A stretch of DNA of 64,000 nucleotides. Source: Flavobacteriales bacterium. GTDB lineage: Bacteria; Bacteroidota; Bacteroidia; Flavobacteriales_F; PHOS-HE28. Below, one piece after another: positions 23,334 through 31,626 of the stretch; the first letter of the stretch is position 1, and each line of letters opens with the position of its first letter. The stretch spans positions 2,585,497 to 2,649,496 of the forward strand of contig CP129489.1 in NCBI GenBank assembly GCA_030584065.1. The letters are read 5' to 3'. The notes under the pieces are model-generated. The model saw only the letters and a list, made by a program, of their open reading frames with translations. It did not search any database and was not told the origin of the DNA. The translations under genes were made by a program, and so were the position numbers.

Positions 23334-24470
23334 TCATTCACCGGAAACCTTCGCTGCGCTGGCTGGAGATCCTACCGCGGCCGAGGCCTGTGCATCGCCC
23401 GTCTGGCGCCTGATGCTCTCGCGGTGGATGGCGTCCATGAACTCGTTCACGAAGGCCTGACTGAGGCCCAGGTGCGCGGCCAAGCGCGATTGGCGGCGCA
23501 TGATGCGCTCCCAGCGCTCCGGCTGGAGGATGGCGACCTGGTGCGTGCGCTTATGGTCTCCGATCCGCTCTGCAATGTCCATCCGTGCCCCGAGTTTCTG
23601 GGCGATCTCCTCGTCCAGCTGGTCGATCAAGTCGCGCAGCTCATCCAGCCGGTCCCGCATGCCCAGTGTGGGTGCGGCCTGCCTGAAGATGAGGCCATCC
23701 AGCATACGGGCGAAGGCCTCAGGCGTGAGCTGCTGGTCCGCATCGCTGCGTGCGGAAGGGGGGTCGGGATGAACCTCCACCATCAGGCCGCTGAAGCCCA
23801 AATCCAATGCCTGTTGGGCCACCTGCCCGATGCGCTCCGCGCTGCCCGCGATGTGGCTGGGGTCGCAGAGCAGCTCCAGCTCCGGGTGGGCCGCCTTCAG
23901 CCGGATCGGGAACTCCCACATGGGGCTGTTCCGGTAGGGCGTGCGCTCGAACCAATTGAAGCCCCGGTGCACGGCAGCCAGGCGCCGCAGGCCTGCACGC
24001 TGGAGCCGCTCCAGCGCTCCCGTCCACAGGTGCAGGTCGGGATTGATGGGATTCTTCACCAGCACCAGGATGTCCACCCCTTGAAGTGCATCGGCGATCG
24101 CTTGGACGCTGAACGGATTCGGCGTGGTGCGCGCACCGATCCAGAGCATATCAACCCCGGCCCGAAGGCAGGCCTCCACGTGGTGGGGTGTTGCCACCTC
24201 GGTGGCTACCAGGAGGCCCGTCTCCTGCTTCACGCGCTGCAGCCAGTCCAAGGCAGCATCCCCGGCTCCCTCGAAGGTGCCGGGCCGGGTCCTGGGCTTC
24301 CAGAGGCCTGCCCGGAACGCCTTCACGCGACCGTCCGCCTTGAGGGCCCGGGCGGCAGCCAGCACCTGGCCCTCGCTCTCGGCGCTGCAGGGGCCTGCCA
24401 CGACCAAGGGACGATCGAGACCAAGTCCCCATTCGATCAATGGAGCGGGATTGAGCTGGGGATTCGCCAC
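23334..24470 (-). CDS. Bifunctional 3-deoxy-7-phosphoheptulonate synthase / chorismate mutase type II
   Basis: About 378 residues joining the first shikimate-pathway enzyme (DAHP synthase, KDO8P-synthase-like type) to an AroQ-type chorismate mutase. The synthase part shows VVAGPCSAESE, KAFRAGLWKPRTRPGTFEG, MLWIGARTTPNPF, LVKNPINPD and LLCDPSHIAGS. From about residue 275 the all-helical mutase shows RDRLDELRDLIDQLDEEI and ARMDIAERIGDHKR. This fusion is typical of Bacteroidota and lets chorismate or prephenate products regulate pathway entry. A TTG at 24479 overlaps a TACCTTTG promoter box, so the GTG at 24470 (reading MANPQLNPAPLIEWG) is the more likely start, giving a leaderless mRNA. Confidence 0.92.
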   Translation of the reverse strand: MANPQLNPAPLIEWGLGLDRPLVVAGPCSAESEGQVLAAARALKADGRVKAFRAGLWKPRTRPGTFEGAGDAALDWLQRVKQETGLLVATEVATPHHVEACLRAGVDMLWIGARTTPNPFSVQAIADALQGVDILVLVKNPINPDLHLWTGALERLQRAGLRRLAAVHRGFNWFERTPYRNSPMWEFPIRLKAAHPELELLCDPSHIAGSAERIGQVAQQALDLGFSGLMVEVHPDPPSARSDADQQLTPEAFARMLDGLIFRQAAPTLGMRDRLDELRDLIDQLDEEIAQKLGARMDIAERIGDHKRTHQVAILQPERWERIMRRQSRLAAHLGLSQAFVNEFMDAIHRESIRRQTGDAQASAAVGSPASAAKVSGE

Positions 24471-24476
24471 GGCGAT

Positions 24477-24484
24477 CAAAGGTA
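24477..24484 (-). promoter_or_regulatory. -7 box overlapping the upstream candidate start of the DAHP synthase gene
   Basis: Minus-strand TACCTTTG is an exact TAnnTTTG match. It ends 6 bases before the GTG at 24470, the same spacing as other leaderless candidates in the window. Confidence 0.5.
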
Positions 24485-24572
24485 TCGGGTAACGGACAAG
24501 CAGCGGCGACGGTTCATGGAGCCCCCCCGATAGCTTTACCGACCGAAACCCGGGTCACTCGCTACCTCCAGG

Positions 24573-26846
24573 ATGTCAACCGACAGGCGCAGCCTCATCT
24601 TCTATATGATCGCGCTGGTGGTCTTCGGGGGCATCATTTATACCCTCCTTGACCGCGGCGCCCTGCTTCGGCCCCAGCTGGCCGAAACGCTGTCCCCGGC
24701 GGATCCGGGTGAGCCCTTGGAGCTCTTCGGACGCACGCTGGCCGGCAACATCCGGCACCCCTTTGCCGTGCTGCTCCTGCAGGTGGTGGCCATCATCGCA
24801 TTGGCCCGGCTGTTCGCCTACCTGTTCGCCCGGCTGGGCCAGCCATCGGTGATCGGCGAGATCGTGGCTGGCATCGTGATGGGCCCGAGCGTACTGGGCT
24901 ACTGGCTGCCCGGGACCTTCAAGGTCCTCTTCCCCGAGGGGTCATTGGAGAGCCTGCACCTGCTCAGCCAGATCGGCTTGGTGCTATTCATGTTCGTCAT
25001 CGGCATGGAGCTGGATCTAGGGGTGCTCCGCGGGCGCCTGCACACGGCGGTGGTCATCAGCCATTCGAGCATCATCGCGCTGTTCGCCATCGGATCGGCG
25101 CTGGCCTACGCGCTCTACCTCGACTTCGCGCCGCCCACCATCGCCTTCCGCTCCTTCGCCCTCTTCATGGGAATCGCGATGAGCATCACAGCCTTCCCGG
25201 TGCTGGCGCGGATCATCCAGGAGCGGGGCCTCACGCGCACGCGTCTGGGTGCCATGGCACTGGCCACCGCCGCATCGGATGATGTTGCTGCCTGGTGCAT
25301 CCTGGCCGCCGTGATCGCCATTGTCAAGGCCGGCACGATGGTGAGCGCGCTCTACACCATCGGGGCATCGGCGCTCTACGTGGCCTTCATGCTCGGGGTG
25401 CTCCGTCCTTTCCTGCGCCGTGTGGGCGATGCGCATGGCGAGCGCCGTACCATGGGCCGTCCGCTCGTGGCCGGCATGTTCCTGGTGATGCTGGCCAGCG
25501 CCTGGACAACGGAGGCGATCGGCATCCACCCCCTGTTCGGGGCCTTCCTTGCCGGGGCCATCATGCCCTCCAACCTCAATTTCCGCAAGCTCCTCATCGG
25601 CAAGCTCGAGGACGTGAGCGTCGTGCTGCTGCTCCCGCTCTTCTTCGTGTTCACCGGGCTGCGCACGCGCATCGGCCTGCTCACCAATGAGCACCTGTGG
25701 TGGACCTGCGCACTGGTGGTGGGCGTGGCCGTTGCGGGCAAGAGCCTGGCCGCAGCCATCGCGGCGCGCATCACCGGCCACAACTGGAAGGAGAGCCTCA
25801 GCATCGGCGCCCTGATGAATACGCGCGGCCTCATGGAGCTCGTGGTGCTCAACATCGGCTACGACCTCGGGGTCATCAGTGCGGAGCTCTTCGCCATCCT
25901 GGTAATCATGGCGCTCGTGAGCACCTTCATGACCGGACCTGCGCTCAGCCTCATCGACCGTGTCTTCCGCGGGCCCGCGGACGAAGCGCCTGCAGCACCT
26001 GCGCCCGGCTGGCGGGTGCTCCTCTCCTTCGGCCAGCCCGAGAGCGGGAGGCGCGCACTTCGGCTGCTGCGGCAGCTGGCGGGCGGGGAGCATGGCCGCA
26101 CAGAGGTCACCGCCCTGCATGTGACGCCGAGCGCCGATGTGAACCCGATCGACAGCCATGCCTTCGAACGGGAGGGCTTCAAGCCCGTGCTCCGCGAAGC
26201 CGATCGCCTTGAGCTCAAGGTGCATGCCGAGCACCACGTGAGCGGCGATGTCGGCGCCGATATACTGCGCACCGCGAACAGCGGGGGCTACGACCTGCTG
26301 CTGGTCGGCGCCGGGAAGCCCCTGCTCAAGGGCACCTTCCTTGGCGACCTCCTCGGCTTCACGACGCGGGTCATCGACCCTGGCAAGCTGATTGGATCGC
26401 TCACGGGCAAGGAGAGCCTGATCCCTGCCGATGACCAGCTGGACCCCAAGGTGCGCCAGCTCATCGAAGAGGCGCAGTGCAGCGTGGGCGTGCTCATGGA
26501 CAAAGGCCTCGACCGCGCCCGTCGCGTGCTGCTCGCACTCGGGGCCCCAGGTGACCTCTTCCTCCTGCATTACGCGGAGCGCCTGCTCACGGACCCCGAA
26601 GCAAGGCTCACCATCCTCGATGCGACCGGACTGACGCAGCGCGACCCTTCGTTCCGCAACGGAGCGCAACGCCTGTCGCAGATCGGCCCCGACCGGGTCG
26701 CTCTGCTCCTGCACCGATCGGTCGATGGGGCCGTCCTCTCCGAGCAGGACCTGCTGCTCACCAGCTACAAGGGCTGGAGCCGTGCCGCAGAGCAGCGCGC
26801 CTCATGGCTCGAGCAGGTGCCGAGCACCCTCATCCTGCGCCCTTAG
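24573..26846 (+). CDS. CPA2-family cation:proton antiporter with cytoplasmic USP-like tail
   Basis: A 757-residue inner-membrane transporter. About 12-13 hydrophobic helices cover residues 10-455; the family core is visible as QPSVIGEIVAGIVMGPSVLGY, GLVLFMFVIGMELDL, FMGIAMSITAFPVLARII, ATAASDDVAAW with the ion-binding Asp pair, and HPLFGAFLAGAIMP. Residues about 480-757 form a soluble tail with repeated alpha/beta segments (RVLLSFGQPESGRRALRLL, VTALHVTP, YDLLLVGAGKP) resembling universal stress protein domains, which in this class are regulatory. It exchanges Na+ or K+ for protons; which ion is not determinable. It is divergent from the DAHP synthase gene; the end overlaps the next, convergent gene by 17 bases. 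Confidence 0.9.
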   Translation: MSTDRRSLIFYMIALVVFGGIIYTLLDRGALLRPQLAETLSPADPGEPLELFGRTLAGNIRHPFAVLLLQVVAIIALARLFAYLFARLGQPSVIGEIVAGIVMGPSVLGYWLPGTFKVLFPEGSLESLHLLSQIGLVLFMFVIGMELDLGVLRGRLHTAVVISHSSIIALFAIGSALAYALYLDFAPPTIAFRSFALFMGIAMSITAFPVLARIIQERGLTRTRLGAMALATAASDDVAAWCILAAVIAIVKAGTMVSALYTIGASALYVAFMLGVLRPFLRRVGDAHGERRTMGRPLVAGMFLVMLASAWTTEAIGIHPLFGAFLAGAIMPSNLNFRKLLIGKLEDVSVVLLLPLFFVFTGLRTRIGLLTNEHLWWTCALVVGVAVAGKSLAAAIAARITGHNWKESLSIGALMNTRGLMELVVLNIGYDLGVISAELFAILVIMALVSTFMTGPALSLIDRVFRGPADEAPAAPAPGWRVLLSFGQPESGRRALRLLRQLAGGEHGRTEVTALHVTPSADVNPIDSHAFEREGFKPVLREADRLELKVHAEHHVSGDVGADILRTANSGGYDLLLVGAGKPLLKGTFLGDLLGFTTRVIDPGKLIGSLTGKESLIPADDQLDPKVRQLIEEAQCSVGVLMDKGLDRARRVLLALGAPGDLFLLHYAERLLTDPEARLTILDATGLTQRDPSFRNGAQRLSQIGPDRVALLLHRSVDGAVLSEQDLLLTSYKGWSRAAEQRASWLEQVPSTLILRP

Positions 26847-27255
26847 GGCGGCGCTCATCCGGCCGCCGCTCCGCCAGCCAGGCCTTCGCTTGTGCCTCCG
26901 TGCTGAAGACCTTGATCTGGAAATCCGGCGGGAAGTAGCTGAAATAGAGCTTGGCCACGGCCTCGCCCATTGCATCGGAGGCGGTGACGGCCAGCGCAAC
27001 CAGGCCGCTCCTGCCGCGCTCCGGCTCGAAGTGGTTCTGCATGGTGATGTCCAGGTCGAAGTCGATGCCTTCCGGGATGACCGTATGCATTACGTAGGGC
27101 CCTTGGCCGCCGAGTTCCGCCCGCACCCTGCGGTTCTCCTCGAAACCGGCCCGATCGAGCGTGACATCATTCCGGAAACGCTGCTCGATGTAGCCCGGGG
27201 CAATCAGCGCCATGGACGCGCAGCGTGTCTGGATGGTCCTCGGGATGAATGCCAT
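26830..27255 (-). CDS. Conserved hypothetical protein, STAS/DUF7793-like
   Basis: A 141-residue cytoplasmic protein with no membrane segment. Its shape is that of small Bacteroidota proteins with a SpoIIAA/STAS-like fold (DUF7793 type): alternating strands and helices, AVTASDAMGEAVAKLYFSYF, then QIKVFSTEAQAKAWLAER at the end, where an 'FxtexeAlaWL' helix is characteristic. The start at 27255 is preferred because an apparent -7 box (TACATTGG, 27287-27294) lies 31 bases upstream; alternative starts at 27300 and 27213 exist. The last 17 bases overlap the convergent antiporter gene. Function is unknown. Confidence 0.6.
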   Translation of the reverse strand: MAFIPRTIQTRCASMALIAPGYIEQRFRNDVTLDRAGFEENRRVRAELGGQGPYVMHTVIPEGIDFDLDITMQNHFEPERGRSGLVALAVTASDAMGEAVAKLYFSYFPPDFQIKVFSTEAQAKAWLAERRPDERRPKGAG

Positions 27256-27315
27256 GGTGATCGGTGATGGATGGGCTCCGCCACAGCCAATGTACCACAC
27301 CAGCGCCGCTGCCCG

Positions 27316-28332
27316 CTACCAGCGCAGCGCCACCTTGCCCGAGGTGGCACCGCTTGCCAGCAAGGCATGCGCACGAGGGAGCTCACCCGCCTCGAACTCG
27401 GCATGGACGTGCGGCCTCAGCAGCCCATCCCGATGGGCCCGCACCGCTTCCTGCAGGCAGCGCGCCACCAGGTCGGGCTTGTGATCGCCCAGCTTCAGCA
27501 TGTTCACGCCGAGCACGCTCTTGCTCTTCATCATGAGGAAGATGGGCATGAGCAGGCCCATGCGCCAGATGAAGCGGGCCGTTCCGAGCGCACCCATCGC
27601 TCCGCGCTCAGCGCCGCCGAAAAGGACCAAGCGGCCACCGCTGCCGAGCAGGCGCATGTCGCGCGGATAGGTCGTTCCAGCAACGGCATTGAAGCTGGCA
27701 TCGAGCCGGTGCCGACCGAGGTTGCGGTTCACCTGGTCGGCATAGTCGCCAGTGGACCGGTCCACCGCCTTTGCGGCGCCGAGGCTGCGCACGAAATCGG
27801 CCTTCGCAGCGCTGCCCACCACCGCATGCACTTCGCAGCCCGCGCTCACCGCCAGCTGCACCAGCAGGTGCCCGACACCGCCGGCCGCACTGTGCACCAG
27901 GACTCGCTCGCCGGCCTGCAGGGGGCAGAGCACCCGAGCTGCATACCAGGCCGTTGAGCCCTGCGTGGCCAGCGCCGCCGCCTCCCCCAGCGCGAGGCCC
28001 TCAGGAATGACCGCGCAGGCGCGATGGTCCGTGACGGCGCGCTCCGCATAGCCGCCGAATCGCGTCATGGCCACCACGCGCCGGCCGAGGAGGCCATCGG
28101 GGACGGTCGCGCCGACCTGCGTCACACGGCCCACCACCTCATAGCCGATGATGCTGGGCAGCGGAGGGGCTTCGCGGTAGAGCCCGCGCACGGCCATCGC
28201 ATCCGCGTAGTTGAGCCCGAAGCCCTCGCACTGGATCAGCACCTGGCTGGGCCCGGGCTGAGGGTCCGGGTGCTCGCGTAGCGCAAAGGCCGATGCCGGC
28301 TCTCCGTGGCGTAACAACGTCCAGGCCTTCAT
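27316..28332 (-). CDS. Zinc-type alcohol dehydrogenase/quinone oxidoreductase-like protein (MDR superfamily)
   Basis: A 338-residue medium-chain dehydrogenase/reductase. The GroES-like N-terminal half has GFGLNYADAMAVRGLY, IIGYEVVGRVTQVG and RVVAMTRFGGYAERAV. The Rossmann half has VLVHSAAGGVGHLLVQLA, with the nucleotide motif AAGGVG, and SLGAAKAVDRSTGDYA. No catalytic zinc cysteines are seen, which places it with the quinone-oxidoreductase/VAT-1-like MDRs using NADPH. The substrate is unknown. Its ATG overlaps the rsmI stop by four bases, so it belongs to the rsmI operon. Confidence 0.88.
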   Translation of the reverse strand: MKAWTLLRHGEPASAFALREHPDPQPGPSQVLIQCEGFGLNYADAMAVRGLYREAPPLPSIIGYEVVGRVTQVGATVPDGLLGRRVVAMTRFGGYAERAVTDHRACAVIPEGLALGEAAALATQGSTAWYAARVLCPLQAGERVLVHSAAGGVGHLLVQLAVSAGCEVHAVVGSAAKADFVRSLGAAKAVDRSTGDYADQVNRNLGRHRLDASFNAVAGTTYPRDMRLLGSGGRLVLFGGAERGAMGALGTARFIWRMGLLMPIFLMMKSKSVLGVNMLKLGDHKPDLVARCLQEAVRAHRDGLLRPHVHAEFEAGELPRAHALLASGATSGKVALRW

Positions 28333-29021
28333 GCTTGCGGTATTGCGCCCGAGAGCACCACCACGAACTCACCGCGCGGCTCATGGGCGGCGAAATGCGC
28401 GATGAGCTCGGAGAGCGTGCCCCTGATGGTCTCCTCGTGCAATTTGCTCAGTTCGCGCGAAACGCTCGCGCGCCGCTCAGGGCCGAAGGCCGCGCCGAAC
28501 TCCTGCAAGGTGCGCAGCAGGCGATGCGGGCTTTCGTAGAAGACCATGGTCCGCTCCTCGGCCTTGAGGGCATCGATGCGCGACCGGCGGCCCTTCTTGT
28601 GCGGCAGGAAGCCCTCGAAGGCGAAGCGCTCGCAGGGAAGGCCGCTCACCACCAGCGCCGGCACGAAGGCCGTGGCACCCGGCAGGCATTCCACCCGCAG
28701 GCCGGCGCGTAGCGACTCGCGCACGAGCAGGAAGCCGGGGTCGCTGATGGCTGGCGTGCCGGCATCGCTCGCCAGCACAAGCCGCTCACCGCCCAGCATC
28801 CGCCGCACCAGCTGCTCCACCATGCGGTGCTCATTGTTCACATGGAAGCTCACCAGCGGCTTGGCGATGCCCAGGTGCTGGAGCAGCCGCCCCGTCACCC
28901 GGGTGTCCTCGGCCACCACGGCATCCGCCTCGGTGAGCGCACGCTTCGCGCGCAGTGTGATGTCCTCCAGGTTGCCGATCGGCGTGGGGACGAGGATGAG
29001 GCTGGTGACGGTGGCGCTCAC
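28329..29021 (-). CDS. rsmI: 16S rRNA (cytidine(1402)-2'-O)-methyltransferase RsmI
   Basis: A 230-residue SAM-dependent methyltransferase of the tetrapyrrole-methylase fold, which 2'-O-methylates C1402 of 16S rRNA. Motifs include LVPTPIGNLEDITLRAKRAL, AVVAEDTRVTGRLLQHLGI, LASDAGTPAISDPGFLLV, CLPGATAFVPALVVSGLP, FEGFLPHKKGRRSR and FYESPHRLLRTL. It starts with GTG (28-base context gives a GTGA overlap with the M28 peptidase stop), so translation is coupled. Length is slightly below the E. coli enzyme because the C-terminal extension is absent, as is usual in Bacteroidota. Confidence 0.96.
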   Translation of the reverse strand: MSATVTSLILVPTPIGNLEDITLRAKRALTEADAVVAEDTRVTGRLLQHLGIAKPLVSFHVNNEHRMVEQLVRRMLGGERLVLASDAGTPAISDPGFLLVRESLRAGLRVECLPGATAFVPALVVSGLPCERFAFEGFLPHKKGRRSRIDALKAEERTMVFYESPHRLLRTLQEFGAAFGPERRASVSRELSKLHEETIRGTLSELIAHFAAHEPRGEFVVVLSGAIPQA

Positions 29022-30283
29022 TTCCAGGCCTTGATGAAGTCGCGCAGCAGGGCGTGGAGATCGGCGAACTCGGTCAGCGGGAGCGTCTCCGCGCGATCCT
29101 GGATGTCATGATAGTGCCCGATGCCGCCCAGCGTGTAGATGTAGATGGCGGGGACGCCGCGCCGCACGAAGGGGCAATGGTCGCTGTTGCATGCCGGCCC
29201 CCTTGCCTTTACTTCCTTCAGGTAGCCCTTGGCGCCGTTGATGGCCACCAGGCGGTCGTAGGCCTTCGGCTGCTCCGTCGCGTTCACCACCATGATGCCA
29301 TCATCGCCGGTGCCCAGGATGTCGAGGTTGACCATCATGCGAACCTGCTTCCAGTCGATGGGGCGATCCACCGCGCACCACTCGCTTCCCACCAGGCCGG
29401 CCTCCTCGCCGGCGAAGGCCACGAAGAGCAGGTTGTGGCGCGGAGCCTTGCCCTTGGCCGCGAAGTGCTCGGCGAGGCTCAGGAGCATGGCCGTGCCGCT
29501 GGCGTTGTCGTTGGCCCCAGGGAACAGCGCGTCCGGCCCCATCCGGCCCAGGTGGTCATAGTGGGCCCCGATGACCATCCATTTGCGGCCCTTGCCCTTC
29601 ACCATGCCCATCACGTTGCGCGCCGGCCTGCGGGCAAGCAGCTTGTTGGCCACGCGGAGGGTGACGCTCGCGGAGGAGTCCGTGAGCGCATCGCCGGCCA
29701 CCTCGATGAGGGGGAAGGGCTCTGCATCCTGCGCGACGCTCCAAGTGAGCTTCTCCACGCGCTTGAGCACGGGACCCCGGGCCATCAGGTCACGCTCCCA
29801 TTGCCTGAAGAGGCGGAGCGAATCCGCATTGCGCGTTGCCGGCCATTGAACGCACGCGGCCTTGCCCGTGAGCACGCCCATGGTCATGCGCCGGCGCTCC
29901 GGCGCACCCAGGTCGCCGGGACCGATGTGCGCGATGGCATAGGTGCCCTGCACGCTGCCGCTCTCGGGATCCACCAGGAACTCGCTGCCCGGGGCGAGGC
30001 GCCGGCCATCGATGGCCACCGAGAGCGTGTCGGGGAAGCTGTTCACATTGAATTGGAACGGCTGGTAGTAATCGGCTTTCACCGGCTTCAGTCCGAAGCG
30101 GGCGAATTGCGCGGCTATCCACTCCGCTGCGCGCGCATCACCATCCTGCACATACCCGCGGCCATGGAACGCCGGCGAGGTAAGCGTATCGAGCCAGGCG
30201 CGCGCACGGGCCGTGACGTCATCCTGGCCCATCGCCGCTGAAGCGATGAGGCCCAGCACCCCGGATAACCAGCGCCGATTCAT
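29018..30283 (-). CDS. Secreted M28-family zinc aminopeptidase
   Basis: A 421-residue exported metallopeptidase. A signal peptide (about residues 1-19, [19 protein letters not shown]) is followed by a PA-like insert and the M28 catalytic domain. Zinc ligands and catalytic residues are visible in order: GAHYDHLG (His and Asp), GANDNASG (bridging Asp), [11 protein letters not shown] (general-base Glu and zinc Glu), [10 protein letters not shown] (Asp) and [10 protein letters not shown] (final His). It probably trims peptides in the periplasm or outside the cell. The ATG overlaps the upstream hypothetical gene by four bases. Confidence 0.93.
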   Translation of the reverse strand: MNRRWLSGVLGLIASAAMGQDDVTARARAWLDTLTSPAFHGRGYVQDGDARAAEWIAAQFARFGLKPVKADYYQPFQFNVNSFPDTLSVAIDGRRLAPGSEFLVDPESGSVQGTYAIAHIGPGDLGAPERRRMTMGVLTGKAACVQWPATRNADSLRLFRQWERDLMARGPVLKRVEKLTWSVAQDAEPFPLIEVAGDALTDSSASVTLRVANKLLARRPARNVMGMVKGKGRKWMVIGAHYDHLGRMGPDALFPGANDNASGTAMLLSLAEHFAAKGKAPRHNLLFVAFAGEEAGLVGSEWCAVDRPIDWKQVRMMVNLDILGTGDDGIMVVNATEQPKAYDRLVAINGAKGYLKEVKARGPACNSDHCPFVRRGVPAIYIYTLGGIGHYHDIQDRAETLPLTEFADLHALLRDFIKAWK

Positions 30284-30930
30284 GCGAAACGGCGCTGCAG
30301 CAGTTCGATGAAGGTCTCCAGGGCCTCCGGAGCGGGCGGCTTCTGGAGCTTGGCGAGCAGTTCGCCCTCAAGGATGGCCATTGCGACCTGCGCATCCGCA
30401 GCGGCGTTGAGACGGGCGATGCCGGACTCGTAGGCGCCCTTGTCGCCCCCGAAGAGCTCTGCGGTGAACCAGAACTTGTGGCTTACGGAAATGGCCTTCC
30501 CGAGGTCGTTTATACGCGCCTTCTCCAGGCGCTCGGCCAGGGACTCCGGCGCTTTAGCCGCTGCCGGCGGCGCAGGACTGGCCGCGGGTTGCGGCGGCTG
30601 CGGCTTCTCCTCCACGGTGTCGGTAATCGCCTCGATCAGCGAGATCTGCCGGGGGTCAGCCGGACGGGTATCGAGCCGGATCGACGGCGTTGGCGGCGCA
30701 GCCGGGGCCGGAGCGGGCTCGAGCGGAGGGGCCGCCTTCGACGCCTTGAGGTGCGCGTTCTCCCGGGCCTTGTGGCGCAGCACCACGAGCCGTTCGTAGA
30801 GCTCACGCGCATCGCCAACGGCCCGATCCAGGCCATCGAGCCCCAACGAACCGCTCTGCAGGCCCTCCCCGGCTCGCTGCAGCGATGCGATCAACGCCGT
30901 CATCGGCCGGTATCCCTTGTCGTCGCTCAT
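30280..30930 (-). CDS. Conserved Bacteroidota hypothetical protein with FGGDKxxY motif
   Basis: A 216-residue protein with three parts: a helical N-terminal segment (residues 1-65, [19 protein letters not shown]), a Pro/Ala-rich linker (about 70-135) and a C-terminal helical domain with [20 protein letters not shown] followed by [18 protein letters not shown]. The last motif is a feature I associate with a widespread but uncharacterised Bacteroidota protein. No signal or membrane segment. First gene of the M28-rsmI-MDR run, with a four-base overlap to the peptidase gene. Either ATG at 30930 or 30936 could serve as start. Confidence 0.75.
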   Translation of the reverse strand: MSDDKGYRPMTALIASLQRAGEGLQSGSLGLDGLDRAVGDARELYERLVVLRHKARENAHLKASKAAPPLEPAPAPAAPPTPSIRLDTRPADPRQISLIEAITDTVEEKPQPPQPAASPAPPAAAKAPESLAERLEKARINDLGKAISVSHKFWFTAELFGGDKGAYESGIARLNAAADAQVAMAILEGELLAKLQKPPAPEALETFIELLQRRFA

Positions 30931-30970
30931 GTGCATCGGACCGTTCCCGCAGGTCCCGGACGAAGATCCC

Positions 30971-30978
30971 TATTTTCG
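30971..30978 (+). promoter_or_regulatory. Putative -7 box of thymidine kinase
   Basis: TATTTTCG, 51 bases before the tdk ATG, in a 99-base divergent gap. It fits the TAnnTTCG variant common in this window. Confidence 0.35.
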
Positions 30979-31029
30979 CCGCACCCGCAAAACGCCTCGG
31001 CATGCGCCGCTGGCGCTTCCGCCCAAGCG

Positions 31030-31626
31030 ATGTTCCTGGAGCATACCGGCAGCCGCGCACCCCGCAAGGGCTGGATCGAGGTCATCTGCGGCAGCATGTT
31101 CAGCGGCAAGACGGAGGAGCTCATCCGGCGGCTGCGCCGCGCGGAGTTCGCCCGGCAGCGTGTGGAGATCTTCAAGCCCAGCGTGGACACCCGCTACGCG
31201 GAGGCGGAAGTGGTGAGCCATGACAGCACCAGCATCCGCAGCACGCCGGTGCCGAGCAGCAGCAACCTCTTGCTGCTGGCTGGCGATATCGAGGTGGTGG
31301 GCATCGACGAGGCGCAATTCTTCGATGAGGGGCTCCCTCAGGTATGCAGCGAGCTGGCCTCCTCGGGCGTGCGCGTCATCGCCGCCGGGCTCGACATGGA
31401 CTTCATGGGAAGGCCGTTCGGGCCGATGCCGCGCCTGATGAGCATGGCCGAGTACGTGACCAAGGTGCATGCCATCTGCATGCGCTGCGGGGGCCTTGCC
31501 AACTTCAGCCATCGCATCAGCACCGGCGAGGAACTGGTGCTGCTCGGCGAGAAGGACAGTTACCAGCCGCTCTGCCGCGCCTGCTTCGACCAAGCGCTGG
31601 CCCAACCCGTCGCCGAGCGCCGATGA
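31030..31626 (+). CDS. tdk: Thymidine kinase
   Basis: A 198-residue type II thymidine kinase phosphorylating thymidine with ATP. The P-loop is [20 protein letters not shown], the Walker B/ catalytic segment is [11 protein letters not shown], and the lasso region holds [17 protein letters not shown]. Zinc is bound by the cysteine pairs CMRCGG and CRACF. The stop overlaps the murF-alr ATG by four bases, a linkage that places nucleotide salvage with wall synthesis on one transcript. Confidence 0.97.
   Translation: MFLEHTGSRAPRKGWIEVICGSMFSGKTEELIRRLRRAEFARQRVEIFKPSVDTRYAEAEVVSHDSTSIRSTPVPSSSNLLLLAGDIEVVGIDEAQFFDEGLPQVCSELASSGVRVIAAGLDMDFMGRPFGPMPRLMSMAEYVTKVHAICMRCGGLANFSHRISTGEELVLLGEKDSYQPLCRACFDQALAQPVAERR

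Noticed and set aside
21926..23413. 495-residue plus-strand open frame opposite the FG-GAP gene
   Set aside because: Low-complexity Val/Ala/His translation antisense to a protein with clear domains.
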